A stretch of DNA of 64,000 nucleotides from Rhodohalobacter halophilus (GTDB lineage Bacteria; Bacteroidota; Rhodothermia; Balneolales; Balneolaceae). Position numbers and translations under genes: made by a program. The stretch spans positions 58,348-122,347 of the forward strand of contig NZ_MDWE01000002.1 in the NCBI RefSeq assembly GCF_001715195.1, given 5' to 3'. How positions within the stretch are numbered: the first letter of the stretch is position 1; every line of letters begins with the position of its first letter. Shown here one piece after another: positions 1-7,402 of this stretch. The notes under the pieces were generated by a model. That model was not told the origin of the DNA, searched no databases, and saw nothing but the letters and a program-made list of their open reading frames with translations.

Positions 1-870
1 CCGCTCTTCATATTCATATAGCGGCTGTATTAATTCAGGCAGCTCATACTTTTCAATTAACTCCTGCTCTTCGTCATAAATAAATAAGTAAGGATAGTGA
101 TCAATCGTTACGATGGTCTTACCCAGATCAGGGAGCGATCGTACCTTACCCCCGGATGAGAGAGCGTCTCTGACAACCGGAGCTTTAAAATTGTACACCG
201 GCATGAATGAGTTTTGAACATTTCCATCCATGTCGATTTTATAAATTAAGTTCTGATTTGCAGAAGTATGCGGATTATCTCCGCCGAACGGTGCGAGGCC
301 TAAATAGAATAAAACCTCTCCATTTGAAGAAACCGAGTAGTTATTGTGCTTCGTTGGAATCGTTTTTTCATACTCGCAAATAACCTGTCTACAATCAAAT
401 ACAGATATTTGAAAACCCTGCATGGCAACGTAGGCTTTCCCATCATGGAATGTTAATTCCTGTGCAAATAGTATATCGCCGGGGCCCCTTCCCTGACTCG
501 CCAAGACCGTATAACTCTCATCGGATAAATCGTACTCTAAAAGCCTGTTATTGTCTCTCTCAAGAATTAAAACCGTAGAGTGATCTTTTGATACAACATC
601 TATCCGATCGGTGGTTAAAAGATCCAGTTGATTGTTTTGGTCTATCTCAATACTACCGGTAAGATAATTGTAAAACGTTCGGATACTTTCGGGAAATTGA
701 TCCAGTTCCTCCGAGGTAAGGTCATTAACCTGAAGAAGTTCCGGAGTGAAATCAGAATAAGGAATTCGGTCCGGCTCCGGATGTTGGGTAACTTCCATTT
801 GTCGTCGATTTTCTCCACAGGAAACTATAAAACAAAGTGTTGTTAAAGCTACAAGATAGATGCGTATCAT
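1..870 (-). CDS. 6-bladed beta-propeller lipoprotein, 3' end outside window
   Basis: Reading from an ATG at 870 the frame stays open to base 1 (290 codons), so the C-terminus lies beyond the window. The N-terminus is a short hydrophobic signal peptide ending in a lipobox (C-F-I-V-S-C), so the protein is probably an envelope lipoprotein. About residue 120 it has S-Q-G-R-G-P-G-D, the loop motif shared by every propeller gene in this array, and the rest shows repeated beta-strand-like segments. No peptide gene or conserved promoter block lies upstream, unlike the next three copies. The ligand is unknown. Confidence 0.8.
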   Translation of the reverse strand, partial: MIRIYLVALTTLCFIVSCGENRRQMEVTQHPEPDRIPYSDFTPELLQVNDLTSEELDQFPESIRTFYNYLTGSIEIDQNNQLDLLTTDRIDVVSKDHSTVLILERDNNRLLEYDLSDESYTVLASQGRGPGDILFAQELTFHDGKAYVAMQGFQISVFDCRQVICEYEKTIPTKHNNYSVSSNGEVLFYLGLAPFGGDNPHTSANQNLIYKIDMDGNVQNSFMPVYNFKAPVVRDALSSGGKVRSLPDLGKTIVTIDHYPYLFIYDEEQELIEKYELPELIQPLYEYEER

Positions 871-1020
871 ATATCAATAATATATTAAAACCGGATTGAT
901 AAATTTATTATGTGAGAATCCTGATAAGAAGGCACAAAAGATGAGAATGTTCATCAGAATATTGAATAGTCCAACGAACACCCCTCTAAATTTCGTTTCA
1001 CGTGTCGCTAACGTTCGGAG

Positions 1021-1034
1021 CCCCTTACTAGGGG
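1021..1034. repeat. short CCCCT/AGGGG hairpin after a propeller gene
   Basis: Arms CCCCT (1021-1025) and AGGGG (1030-1034) enclose a 4-base loop. It lies just after the stop of the propeller gene at 1107. Related hairpins follow the propeller genes ending at 3031, 8810 and 10176. There is no U-tract, so it is not a classical intrinsic terminator. Confidence 0.45.
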
Positions 1035-1106
1035 AGACTTTTACATTAATCAAACTCAGGTAAATAGATAATAAAATTCATCATTGATCATACCTTCATG
1101 CATTTA

Positions 1107-2273
1107 CTATACGCCGACCCGATAGATTCGAATTGAATGCCCTTCAACCGGATCCTTATGGATTGTGTATATCTGCCTGTCATTTACAAAATGAATGTCA
1201 TCGTGTACAGAGAGGTAAAATGTGCCTTCCGGCTCGCCTTCCATCGTATATAAAACGATCTGACTGCCTTCTTTCTTTGTATCCACATGCAGCCAGAAAT
1301 AGCTTTCAGACACCCAAACATTTAAAAAAGGCGGTTTAACATCCGGTATACGATCTTCCAGGGCTCTGCGAACCTCATTTGTGGCATTTCTCAATTCAAA
1401 TAAAAAATCCAAATCTGATTTTTCCACCACCCGATCTTTTACATGAAGCGGAATCTTTCTTTTAAATTCATGATTATCGATATAAATATAGAGTGCAGAG
1501 CTGTCGGCTCGGGCTATTACATAACGGTTATTTTTCATCACTCTAAATTGATCAGAATATTGATATGGAGGCCACCCGAGAATTGTCAGTGCCCCTCCTT
1601 CAGACATTCGCACAGCGGGTGTTGGCTTTTTTAGAAGATGAAGAGAATCCACAAGAACATTCTCATTTGGATCCACGATCGTTACCGGTACCCACCCAAA
1701 TTCTGCACGATCTGCAATGATGGATCGCAGCTGCTGATTATTCCAGGACTCCCGGGCATAATATTCTGTTTCAGAACGGGGAGCGATGGTAAGTAACGTT
1801 CTCTCCCTGAACGTTTCCGGAAGCCACGATTTACTGTGTCTGTACACATGATCCTCTCCCCGGCCGAAGAAATCAATCTGTTGAGACATACCTGTATAGC
1901 GTACAATCAGGGTGTCATTTACTCCTTTCCGAAGCGAAAAAAATTCCCGTAACTCGCCGGGACCTCTGCCCTCTTTAGCAACAGTAGCAATATGTTTGCC
2001 TTCTGCATTAAATTGCTCAATTGTCATTTTTCCCCAATCGGCTACCAGCATCGTCTTATCAGAGAAAATAACAAGGTCACCCAATGCACCCGGTACATAT
2101 TCAGAACTCTCTCCAATTTCCCTCTCCATCTGAATATCTATTAAATTCAGATCTTCGTAGTCGATGAGAACTGGTACCGTTTCATCACTGCTGCAACCAA
2201 ACGATAACAATAAAAATAACCCAATCAGTATGAAAAACTCATGTAAGAAAAGCCGGGGTTTAAAAACTCTCAT
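1107..2273 (-). CDS. 6-bladed beta-propeller lipoprotein, cassette 1
   Basis: 388 residues. A basic then hydrophobic N-terminus ends in a lipobox (L-S-F-G-C, Cys27), predicting an outer-membrane-directed lipoprotein. G-R-G-P-G-E is at about residues 102-107, followed by strand-rich repeats, as in Bacteroidota 6-bladed propellers (BF3164/DUF5128 type, recognised from memory). It is the second gene of a two-gene unit: the Cys-rich peptide gene ends at 2364, 90 bases upstream, and no promoter is obvious between them. The pairing suggests it binds, senses or helps display or export the peptide; this is inference. No catalytic residues are visible. Confidence 0.85.
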   Translation of the reverse strand: MRVFKPRLFLHEFFILIGLFLLLSFGCSSDETVPVLIDYEDLNLIDIQMEREIGESSEYVPGALGDLVIFSDKTMLVADWGKMTIEQFNAEGKHIATVAKEGRGPGELREFFSLRKGVNDTLIVRYTGMSQQIDFFGRGEDHVYRHSKSWLPETFRERTLLTIAPRSETEYYARESWNNQQLRSIIADRAEFGWVPVTIVDPNENVLVDSLHLLKKPTPAVRMSEGGALTILGWPPYQYSDQFRVMKNNRYVIARADSSALYIYIDNHEFKRKIPLHVKDRVVEKSDLDFLFELRNATNEVRRALEDRIPDVKPPFLNVWVSESYFWLHVDTKKEGSQIVLYTMEGEPEGTFYLSVHDDIHFVNDRQIYTIHKDPVEGHSIRIYRVGV

Positions 2274-2363
2274 TATTCATCTGCATAGATAAAATATTAA
2301 AATATAATATTCATAGAGATATTAATCCTCTCTGAGCCTTCACCTTCAAACTATTGATATTCA

Positions 2364-2537
2364 TTAAATACAGTGCCGATCAAACTGGCAGCACCAATGG
2401 GCGCAATTTGAAGAACAACCTCTTTCGCCCGTAGAGCAACAGCACATGTATTGAACCTGGCACGGATATACAACACAGTCATCATTTATATTTCCACCTA
2501 TTATATTTTTCATCTCTTCGCGATTTAGTACTTCCAT
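2364..2537 (-). CDS. Cys-rich peptide precursor 1 with double-glycine leader
   Basis: 57 residues starting MEVLNREEMKNIIGG, then a 42-residue core with 10 cysteines, including a CCC and a CC. I start it at the ATG at 2537, not 36 bases upstream, because A-G-A-G-G-A lies 6 bases before this ATG and the same arrangement precedes peptides 2 and 3. The leader is short and charged and ends in GG, like Bacteroidota natural-product leaders cut by peptidase-containing ABC transporters (TIGR04149-like, from memory). The core could be disulfide-rich or modified. No maturation enzyme or transporter lies in this window. It precedes a propeller lipoprotein and shares its promoter block with two sister genes. 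Confidence 0.8.
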   Translation of the reverse strand: MEVLNREEMKNIIGGNINDDCVVYPCQVQYMCCCSTGERGCSSNCAHWCCQFDRHCI

Positions 2538-2590
2538 AATTATCCTCTTTACATTATATCCAATTTCTCCCACGGATTAATCCACGAGAC

Positions 2591-2771
2591 GGGCATGAAT
2601 GTTTAATCCCTAAGGAATTATAATGAAAATATTTAGATCCTAAACCCATATTATTTTGTGGGATGAGGTTTAATTATTTTTTAGTATGTTGAGGTGATTT
2701 GAGATTATTTTGTTTTTTTTTGGAGTGGTGACAAAAATAAAATTAGCCGGTTTTAGCAGTAAATCATCCCC
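2591..2771 (-). promoter_or_regulatory. conserved upstream block of peptide 1 (copy 1 of 3)
   Basis: About 180 bases closely matching 4714-4893 and, over its first 130 bases, 6521-6652. On the minus strand it contains a promoter-like pair TTTAGG (2639-2644), a 16-base spacer and TATAAT (2617-2622). An imperfect inverted repeat, TAAACCCAT with ATGAGGTTTA, lies at and upstream of the -35. The 5'UTR would be about 70-75 bases. It is more diverged than copies 2 and 3. Nothing else in 2574-3030 looks coding. Confidence 0.7.
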
Positions 2772-2894
2772 CAACCCCTTATTCAGACCGGAGACATCCT
2801 TTATAGGTGTTCGGAGACATGGTTTACACTTTTATCGCATGATGTTAATTTGATTTAGATGAATTGTCATTTACTGCAAAAAGATTACCCCCCT

Positions 2895-2916
2895 CACTCC
2901 CCCCTTGTTAGGGAGG
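2895..2916. repeat. CCTCCC-type hairpin after a propeller gene
   Basis: A pyrimidine-rich arm (CTCCC, 2897-2901) can pair with GGGAG (2911-2915). It belongs to the group of short hairpins found after propeller genes. It lies about 115 bases beyond the stop at 3031 and has no U-tract. Confidence 0.35.
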
Positions 2917-2956
2917 AATTATTATTACCCTACACATACTTTGAGTTCTGAAAAAT

Positions 2957-2977
2957 CTCTGTGGCCTTCCGTGGTTT
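2957..2977. repeat. intergenic repeat containing CTGTGGCCTTCCGTG, copy 1
   Basis: The 15-base string CTGTGGCCTTCCGTG recurs at about 4956-4970, also between a propeller stop and the next peptide promoter block. Similar GTGG-CCTTCGTGG-like strings are scattered in intergenic DNA of many environmental bacteria. Function unknown. Confidence 0.45.
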
Positions 2978-3030
2978 CGTTTCACGTCAAATGATGAGAT
3001 TGGCAAAGTTGTAGTAATTCAAACTCATCA

Positions 3031-4263
3031 CTATTCCTCAAATTCTATCCGATACCGAACCACTTGCTGCAGGCCGGTTTCAGCATCGGTCTGGCGAGTG
3101 TACATGTAGCCGTTTTTTACGACCTCTATCGGCTTATTCCGAGGCCAATCAAATTTAGTAATCACTTCACCTGTGTTTTCAAGCACCCACCATTCATAGA
3201 TATCAAAATTTTCTACGATAGTAGAGACCCAGATACGATTTTCGTTGTCAATGAGAATCTCATTCATGACAGGCCACACATCCGGCAGGTTCTCAGCTTC
3301 ACGAATCATTTGCAATGCCATATTATCACCCTCATTAAAATCCAGACGACTCATGTCTATTCTTTCATATTTACCGATTAATTCTCTTCTTGTCGTTTGG
3401 ATGGGATTAAATGAGTGTTCTATACTTCGAACGATTTCTCCGTTTGTAGCTCTAACGTCAATACGAAATTCATCCGAAAATGCCGTATAGAGGTATCCAT
3501 CTTCCGAAACTGTAAATATTGATTTGCCATAAAAAGGAAATGCATAGTAGTTATATCCTATTCCTTGATGAACCTGGTAAAGATAGGTACGGTCTTTCTG
3601 CTCCAATATCGGTCCCCCTACAATTGCACCATTTTGATCGTGAAGGTAGTACATAATCTTATTCTCACCTCCTTCAAGGTATTCAGGTGAACGCACCTGT
3701 TCATAGGCCACCAAAAATTTCTCATTTTCCAAAGGGTATACACTTCTTGGAAAATAGTTTTCCAGTTGTGGGCTGAATTTCTTTTTATCAGATTCTCTAA
3801 AAAGCACTCCTCCTGATAATGAATAATCATTTAATGAAAATACCTGCACGTTATTAGAGAACATCCATTCGGTACCGGTTACGAACAGTTCATCTTGTTT
3901 TGCGTGTATTCGAGTATGCTGAGTAATGTGTGGAAATTCGCCGGGACCCCGCCCCTGCCGCCCAATAGATGTTTCATAACTCCCATCGTAGTCATAAACA
4001 TGAATCGTTACATTTCCCGCATCTGCGATATAAACCCGGTTTTCAGAATCCACATCTACATCCCATATCCTACCCAAAAACACCGTATCCGTATCACCAA
4101 AAACTTGATCTTTTACAAACCTTATAGTTTGGAATGAAGAGGAGATCATCTCTTGATTTAAACATCGCCGTATCTCACTTGAAGAACAGTCCGGGTTTTC
4201 CAGTGCAAGATCCGTATTAAATAATAAAAATCCCGTTAATATAGGCAGGGTATAAATCAGCAT
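3031..4263 (-). CDS. 6-bladed beta-propeller secreted protein, cassette 2
   Basis: 410 residues from the ATG at 4263. A start 96 bases upstream is possible but would put polar sequence before the signal peptide. The N-terminus is hydrophobic (M-L-I-Y-T-L-P-I-L-T-G) but has no good lipobox, since the first Cys follows N-P-D. It may therefore be a cleaved periplasmic protein rather than a lipoprotein. G-R-G-P-G-E-F is at about 104-110. The C-terminus (Y-T-R-Q-T-D-A-E-T-G-L, then V-V-R-Y-R) matches the propellers at 8810 and 10176. It follows the damaged peptide gene 2. Confidence 0.82.
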   Translation of the reverse strand: MLIYTLPILTGFLLFNTDLALENPDCSSSEIRRCLNQEMISSSFQTIRFVKDQVFGDTDTVFLGRIWDVDVDSENRVYIADAGNVTIHVYDYDGSYETSIGRQGRGPGEFPHITQHTRIHAKQDELFVTGTEWMFSNNVQVFSLNDYSLSGGVLFRESDKKKFSPQLENYFPRSVYPLENEKFLVAYEQVRSPEYLEGGENKIMYYLHDQNGAIVGGPILEQKDRTYLYQVHQGIGYNYYAFPFYGKSIFTVSEDGYLYTAFSDEFRIDVRATNGEIVRSIEHSFNPIQTTRRELIGKYERIDMSRLDFNEGDNMALQMIREAENLPDVWPVMNEILIDNENRIWVSTIVENFDIYEWWVLENTGEVITKFDWPRNKPIEVVKNGYMYTRQTDAETGLQQVVRYRIEFEE

Positions 4264-4428
4264 TATGTCAAGGTTACAATCAAAATATTGTCGATTAATA
4301 GTAATATTACATCTAACTATACATTGCATTACTTGTTTAAAAATAAGAATATGACCCAACCTTTTTGAAGTGGATCATATTCTTTCAACCAAGTTTTAAC
4401 TATATGCTATTTAATTTTAATATTATCA

Positions 4429-4668
4429 TTAAATACAAGTACAAGTCCAACCTGTATCGTGTGCCCCGCACATAGGCCAAACACTTTGTATTGAACAATC
4501 ACTTACATAACCTTGACAAACTTCGTTTTGACAATTACCACATGTTAAATAACAAGAACCCTCTCCGGGTTCCAGTTCTTTTGGATCATTTCCACCAGCC
4601 ATTATATTCTTCATTTCGCTTCGCGTTTCTACACTTCGTTACGAATCTTCGCGATTTAATACTTTCAT
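4429..4668 (-). pseudogene. Cys-rich peptide precursor 2, leader interrupted by stop
   Basis: The expected start ATG (4668) with its AAGAGGA site reads MKVLNRED-S and then TAA at 4639-4641. Against sisters 1 and 3, a 30-base (10-codon) in-frame insertion splits the leader after residue 7. Reading past the stop restores E-M-K-N-I-M-A-G-G and a core with 8 cysteines ending C-T-C-I. An internal ATG at 4614 could give a 61-residue protein, but it would lack most of the leader. Either this is a recent pseudogene or the core is made without normal export. The core itself is intact, so the damage is young or the short form is used. Confidence 0.7.
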
Positions 4669-4713
4669 ATCTATCCTCTTTACGTTATATCCAATTTCTC
4701 CCACACATGGGAT

Positions 4714-4893
4714 GGGCGTGGATGTTTAATCCCTAAGAGAGTATAATGAAAATATTTAAACCGTAAACCCATGTTATTTTGTGGGATGAGGTTTAATTAT
4801 TTTTTAGTATGTTGATAAGCTTTGAGATTATTTTGTTGTTTTTTGGAGTGGTGCTAAAAATAAAATTAGTCGATTGTGACAGTAAATCATTCC
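4714..4893 (-). promoter_or_regulatory. conserved upstream block of peptide 2 (copy 2 of 3)
   Basis: It closely matches 6521-6652 and, more loosely, 2591-2771. On the minus strand it carries TTTACG (4762-4767), a 16-base spacer and TATACT (4740-4745), plus the same TAAACCCAT/ATGAGGTTTA inverted repeat at the -35. The one difference in the -10 (TATACT for TATAAT) could lower activity. Confidence 0.7.
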
Positions 4894-4953
4894 TACTACT
4901 TCGCATATGCTACAAAGTGAAGCCCTCACCCTTTCCAAGGTGGTTTTCTGCAG

Positions 4954-4970
4954 TTCTGTGGCCTTCCGTG
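4954..4970. repeat. intergenic repeat containing CTGTGGCCTTCCGTG, copy 2
   Basis: Second copy of the string seen near 2957-2977. Both sit between a propeller 3' end and the next conserved peptide promoter block, so the duplicated unit probably includes this flank. Confidence 0.45.
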
Positions 4971-4993
4971 TTTCCGTGGCAAACTTACCTATT

Positions 4994-5063
4994 TGCAATT
5001 TCTTTCCTGCTTTTTGAACTCCATCCGATACTTCACCACATAATGCTCACGTTACTTCATCGA
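4994..5063 (-). pseudogene. fragment of a propeller gene 3' end
   Basis: On the minus strand this reads like the last codons of another propeller gene: L-D-E-V-T, then with indels H-Y-V-V-K-Y-R-M-E-F. That is close to the C-terminus of the gene at 7403 (D-E-E-T-G-A-E-Y-V-V-K-Y-R-M-E-L). It starts 2-3 bases after the stop of the propeller at 5066, which lacks this ending. This suggests recombination or a truncating mutation between propeller copies. Confidence 0.6.
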
Positions 5064-5065
5064 GC

Positions 5066-6244
5066 TCAAATAGGTGGATCTTCAAGATTTAAAATTTGAA
5101 CCGCTTCATCCCCATTCTCTCTGTTTTCGATTCCATATAATAAACCGTTTCCAGCCTGAATCCTCCATAATTTTAGGGGAAGATCTATATAGTGCACGTT
5201 ACCGGTTTCTTCTTCAATACGAATGATTTCAGTTCGTTCATCCTTTGAAGGATTAAAAATAGTCAAGTAGAGTATGTTGTCATGAACCACAAATTCACTG
5301 AATAATGGTAGAAGAGTTACAGATTCCATTGTTTTCCTTAAAGATGGAAACCTGGTCATTATATTGGAAGCAAGCTCCATTAAATGCCCCCGGTTTTCCG
5401 GTGTGATTTCTCTTTCAGCCAGATCAAAAAAAGTTTCAAACGAGGTTTCACCCGTTCGTAGATTGTATCGATTAATCGTTGCATTATGGGATGTGATATA
5501 ATAAAACCATTCACCGTCCAGATCCCATAACGTCTTTTGCCCCACTATATGGTCGACATGAGACCATTCGCTCAACGACATCTTTTCATTTCCGGGCATC
5601 TCGAACAGAGGTTCAGTCTGAATAAAAGAAGCATCCAGTTTGTATAAGTGATAGACTTCTTCTCCGGAACTGTAATCCACGATCGATCGAATAACCCCAA
5701 AATTGCCCCATGGTGTAACATAGATATTGTGCAGCCAAGTACCCGGCTCAAGGTTTACATAGAAGCTGGTATCATACATCAGTTCACCCTGGTGTACACG
5801 AAACCGGGTAATTCTGTGAAGACGTAAATCTAGTGCATAGAGGTACTGATTCGGGCCTGCATGCAACTGGATGGCCCCCATAAATTCACCCGGCCCGCGG
5901 CCATTCCCTCCGGCCTTGGCAAGGTGTGTCCCTGTTTCATCAAACAGATGAACCTGGTTCTCTGTCCGGTCAGTAGATGCTATATAGCGCCCACCCGAGA
6001 CCGGTTCCAGATAATAAGGTCCCATAAAGTCAGGTGAATCAAAAATTCCTACAGGTTCGGCTGCCAATTCAGGCAATGTTGAGGCAAGATGATCCACAGA
6101 GTATAGGGGAATACTTCCGGTTTCATCCGGTGATCCCTTCTCCCCGTTACACGAAAGAAGCAATGTTGCAGTCAAAACGATCAGACAGAACCTATGAAAG
6201 ATTTGCTCCCCACCCTGTGGATTCCTTGTTTTTTCCATTGACAT
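5066..6244 (-). CDS. 6-bladed beta-propeller lipoprotein, cassette 3
   Basis: 392 residues from the ATG at 6244, which is 2 bases after the stop of peptide 3. A TTG at 6265 would overlap the peptide gene and is less likely. The lipobox is L-L-L-S-C, followed by N-G-E. G-N-G-R-G-P-G-E-F is present and strand-rich repeats follow. Unlike its relatives it ends in L-N-L-E-D-P-P-I with no V-V-x-Y-R tail; a relic of such a tail lies just beyond its stop. The tight junction with the peptide gene implies cotranscription and translational coupling, the strongest evidence that peptide and propeller act together. Confidence 0.85.
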   Translation of the reverse strand: MSMEKTRNPQGGEQIFHRFCLIVLTATLLLSCNGEKGSPDETGSIPLYSVDHLASTLPELAAEPVGIFDSPDFMGPYYLEPVSGGRYIASTDRTENQVHLFDETGTHLAKAGGNGRGPGEFMGAIQLHAGPNQYLYALDLRLHRITRFRVHQGELMYDTSFYVNLEPGTWLHNIYVTPWGNFGVIRSIVDYSSGEEVYHLYKLDASFIQTEPLFEMPGNEKMSLSEWSHVDHIVGQKTLWDLDGEWFYYITSHNATINRYNLRTGETSFETFFDLAEREITPENRGHLMELASNIMTRFPSLRKTMESVTLLPLFSEFVVHDNILYLTIFNPSKDERTEIIRIEEETGNVHYIDLPLKLWRIQAGNGLLYGIENRENGDEAVQILNLEDPPI

Positions 6245-6246
6245 AG

Positions 6247-6465
6247 CTAATTGACTTGAAAGCAATCATTAATACATAAGCCATTCAATTCATGTACCTC
6301 CTGACGACAAAGTGCCTGTTCATCAGATGATGGATCAGGATATGTACTATTACACTCATGATAGTAGCCAGAATACAGATTTAAACAATCAGTTGCGCAC
6401 GATGCACATGAAGGGCAATTTCCGGCCATAACTAATTTCATCTCTTCGCGATTTAGTACTTCCAT
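6247..6465 (-). CDS. Cys-rich peptide precursor 3 with leader ending in AG
   Basis: 72 residues beginning MEVLNREEMKLVMAG, then a core of about 57 residues with 8 cysteines. The start at 6465 is set by AAGAGGA six to seven bases upstream and by identity with sisters 1 and 2. The cleavage site would be AG rather than GG, tolerated in some double-glycine leaders. The core begins N-C-P-S-C-A-S-C and shares no clear similarity with cores 1 and 2 beyond cysteine richness. It stops 2 bases before the propeller start at 6244. Confidence 0.8.
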   Translation of the reverse strand: MEVLNREEMKLVMAGNCPSCASCATDCLNLYSGYYHECNSTYPDPSSDEQALCRQEVHELNGLCINDCFQVN

Positions 6466-6520
6466 AATTATCCTCTTTACGTTATATCCAACTTTATCCA
6501 CACTGTAAACTTAGCATGAT

Positions 6521-6652
6521 GGGCATGGATGTTTAATCCCTAAGAGATTATAATGAAAATATTTAAACCGTAAACCCATGTTATTTTGTGGGATGAGGTT
6601 TGATTATTTTTTAGTATGTTGATAAGCTTTGAGATTATTTTGTTGTTTTTTG
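6521..6652 (-). promoter_or_regulatory. conserved upstream block of peptide 3 (copy 3 of 3)
   Basis: 132 bases almost identical to 4714-4845. Minus-strand promoter-like pair TTTACG (6569-6574), 16-base spacer, TATAAT (6547-6552). The inverted repeat TAAACCCAT (6571-6579) with ATGAGGTTT (6593-6601) overlaps the -35 and could be an operator. A-rich tracts upstream could act as an UP-like element. The match stops sharply at 6652, marking the edge of the duplicated unit. Confidence 0.72.
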
Positions 6653-6713
6653 CTCACCATTTTGTCACATCGGTCTTGTTTGTTAATTCCACTCCCCAAT
6701 ACTAAATTATAGT

Positions 6714-6884
6714 ATGAAACGAGTTGTCAACATCTCAAAAAATGCCGCAGAAGCTCAAGAATGGGATATTAAGCAACATCTCAGCTTGAGTGTTGAAGAG
6801 CGCCAAGCGGCAGCCCACACCCTAAAAGAGAGAGTGTATGGCAAAAACTCACCTGACATAAGAGAAGCTGAGCGAAACAAATGA
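6714..6884 (+). CDS. small protein upstream of a nucleotidyltransferase
   Basis: 56 residues (M-K-R-V-V-N-I-S-K-N start; helical, charged; L-S-V-E-E-R-Q-A-A-A in the middle). Its TGA overlaps the ATG of the next gene (ATGA, 6881-6884), so the two are translationally coupled. Small proteins of this look commonly precede stand-alone nucleotidyltransferase genes in Bacteroidota and cyanobacteria. An antitoxin-like or adaptor role is inference only. Confidence 0.7.
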   Translation: MKRVVNISKNAAEAQEWDIKQHLSLSVEERQAAAHTLKERVYGKNSPDIREAERNK

Positions 6885-7360
6885 AGGCTTCTCACTTTTC
6901 CAACGACTGTGTGGAGTTTATCTCACTTCTGAATAAATATGGTGTAAAATTCGTGATCGTTGAAGGTGAAGCTGTTATTTATCATGGATATGTTCGCCTT
7001 ACCGGCGATGTAGACTTTTTTTATGAGAGATCTGGGCAAAACTGTATCAGACTTTATAATGCTCTTCAAGAGTTTTGGGAAGACGACATCCCTGGAGGTT
7101 TATCTATTCACGATCTGGAAGCACGGGGATATTTTATACAGTTCGGGATTCCACCAAACCGAATCGATCTAATGAATCATATAGATGGGGTATCTTTTAA
7201 AGATGTATGGGAAAATAGAGTAATTGAACAAGTTGATTATAAACAAAAAAAGATTGCTGTTTATTTTATTGGTTTAAAGGAACTTATAAAAAATAAATCC
7301 AGCACTTCGCGACCCAAAGACCAGGAAGACCTAAAGTATTTGAAATCGAATTTAATGTAG
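6881..7360 (+). CDS. nucleotidyltransferase-fold protein (DUF6036/AbiEii-like)
   Basis: 159 residues. A short helix is followed by F-V-I-V-E-G-E-A-V-I-Y-H-G and then V-R-L-T-G-D-V-D-F-F, matching the G-x-x-R-x-T-x-D-x-D active-site pattern of polymerase-beta-type nucleotidyltransferases. A third acidic residue is likely Asp in R-I-D-L-M. The C-terminus has K-E-L-I-K-N-K and K-D-Q-E-D-L, typical of these proteins (arginine/lysine plus K-D-x-x-D-L). It is coupled to the small upstream gene. The glycine-loop reads G-E-A rather than the usual G-x-A/G-A. The role could be a toxin-antitoxin or RNA-modifying pair; no HEPN partner is seen. Confidence 0.72.
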   Translation: MKASHFSNDCVEFISLLNKYGVKFVIVEGEAVIYHGYVRLTGDVDFFYERSGQNCIRLYNALQEFWEDDIPGGLSIHDLEARGYFIQFGIPPNRIDLMNHIDGVSFKDVWENRVIEQVDYKQKKIAVYFIGLKELIKNKSSTSRPKDQEDLKYLKSNLM

Positions 7361-7402
7361 CTTCTGTTTACTGTTAACCTCATTGATTTACCCGGTTCAT
7401 GA

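Noticed and set aside
2364..2573. Longer form of peptide 1 (12 extra residues)
   Set aside because: The Shine-Dalgarno site and the leader match in all three copies place the start at 2537; the extension is the 5'UTR.
6881..7360. Nucleotidyltransferase as part of the peptide cassette
   Set aside because: It lies on the opposite strand beyond the promoter block edge at 6652 and has its own coupled partner.
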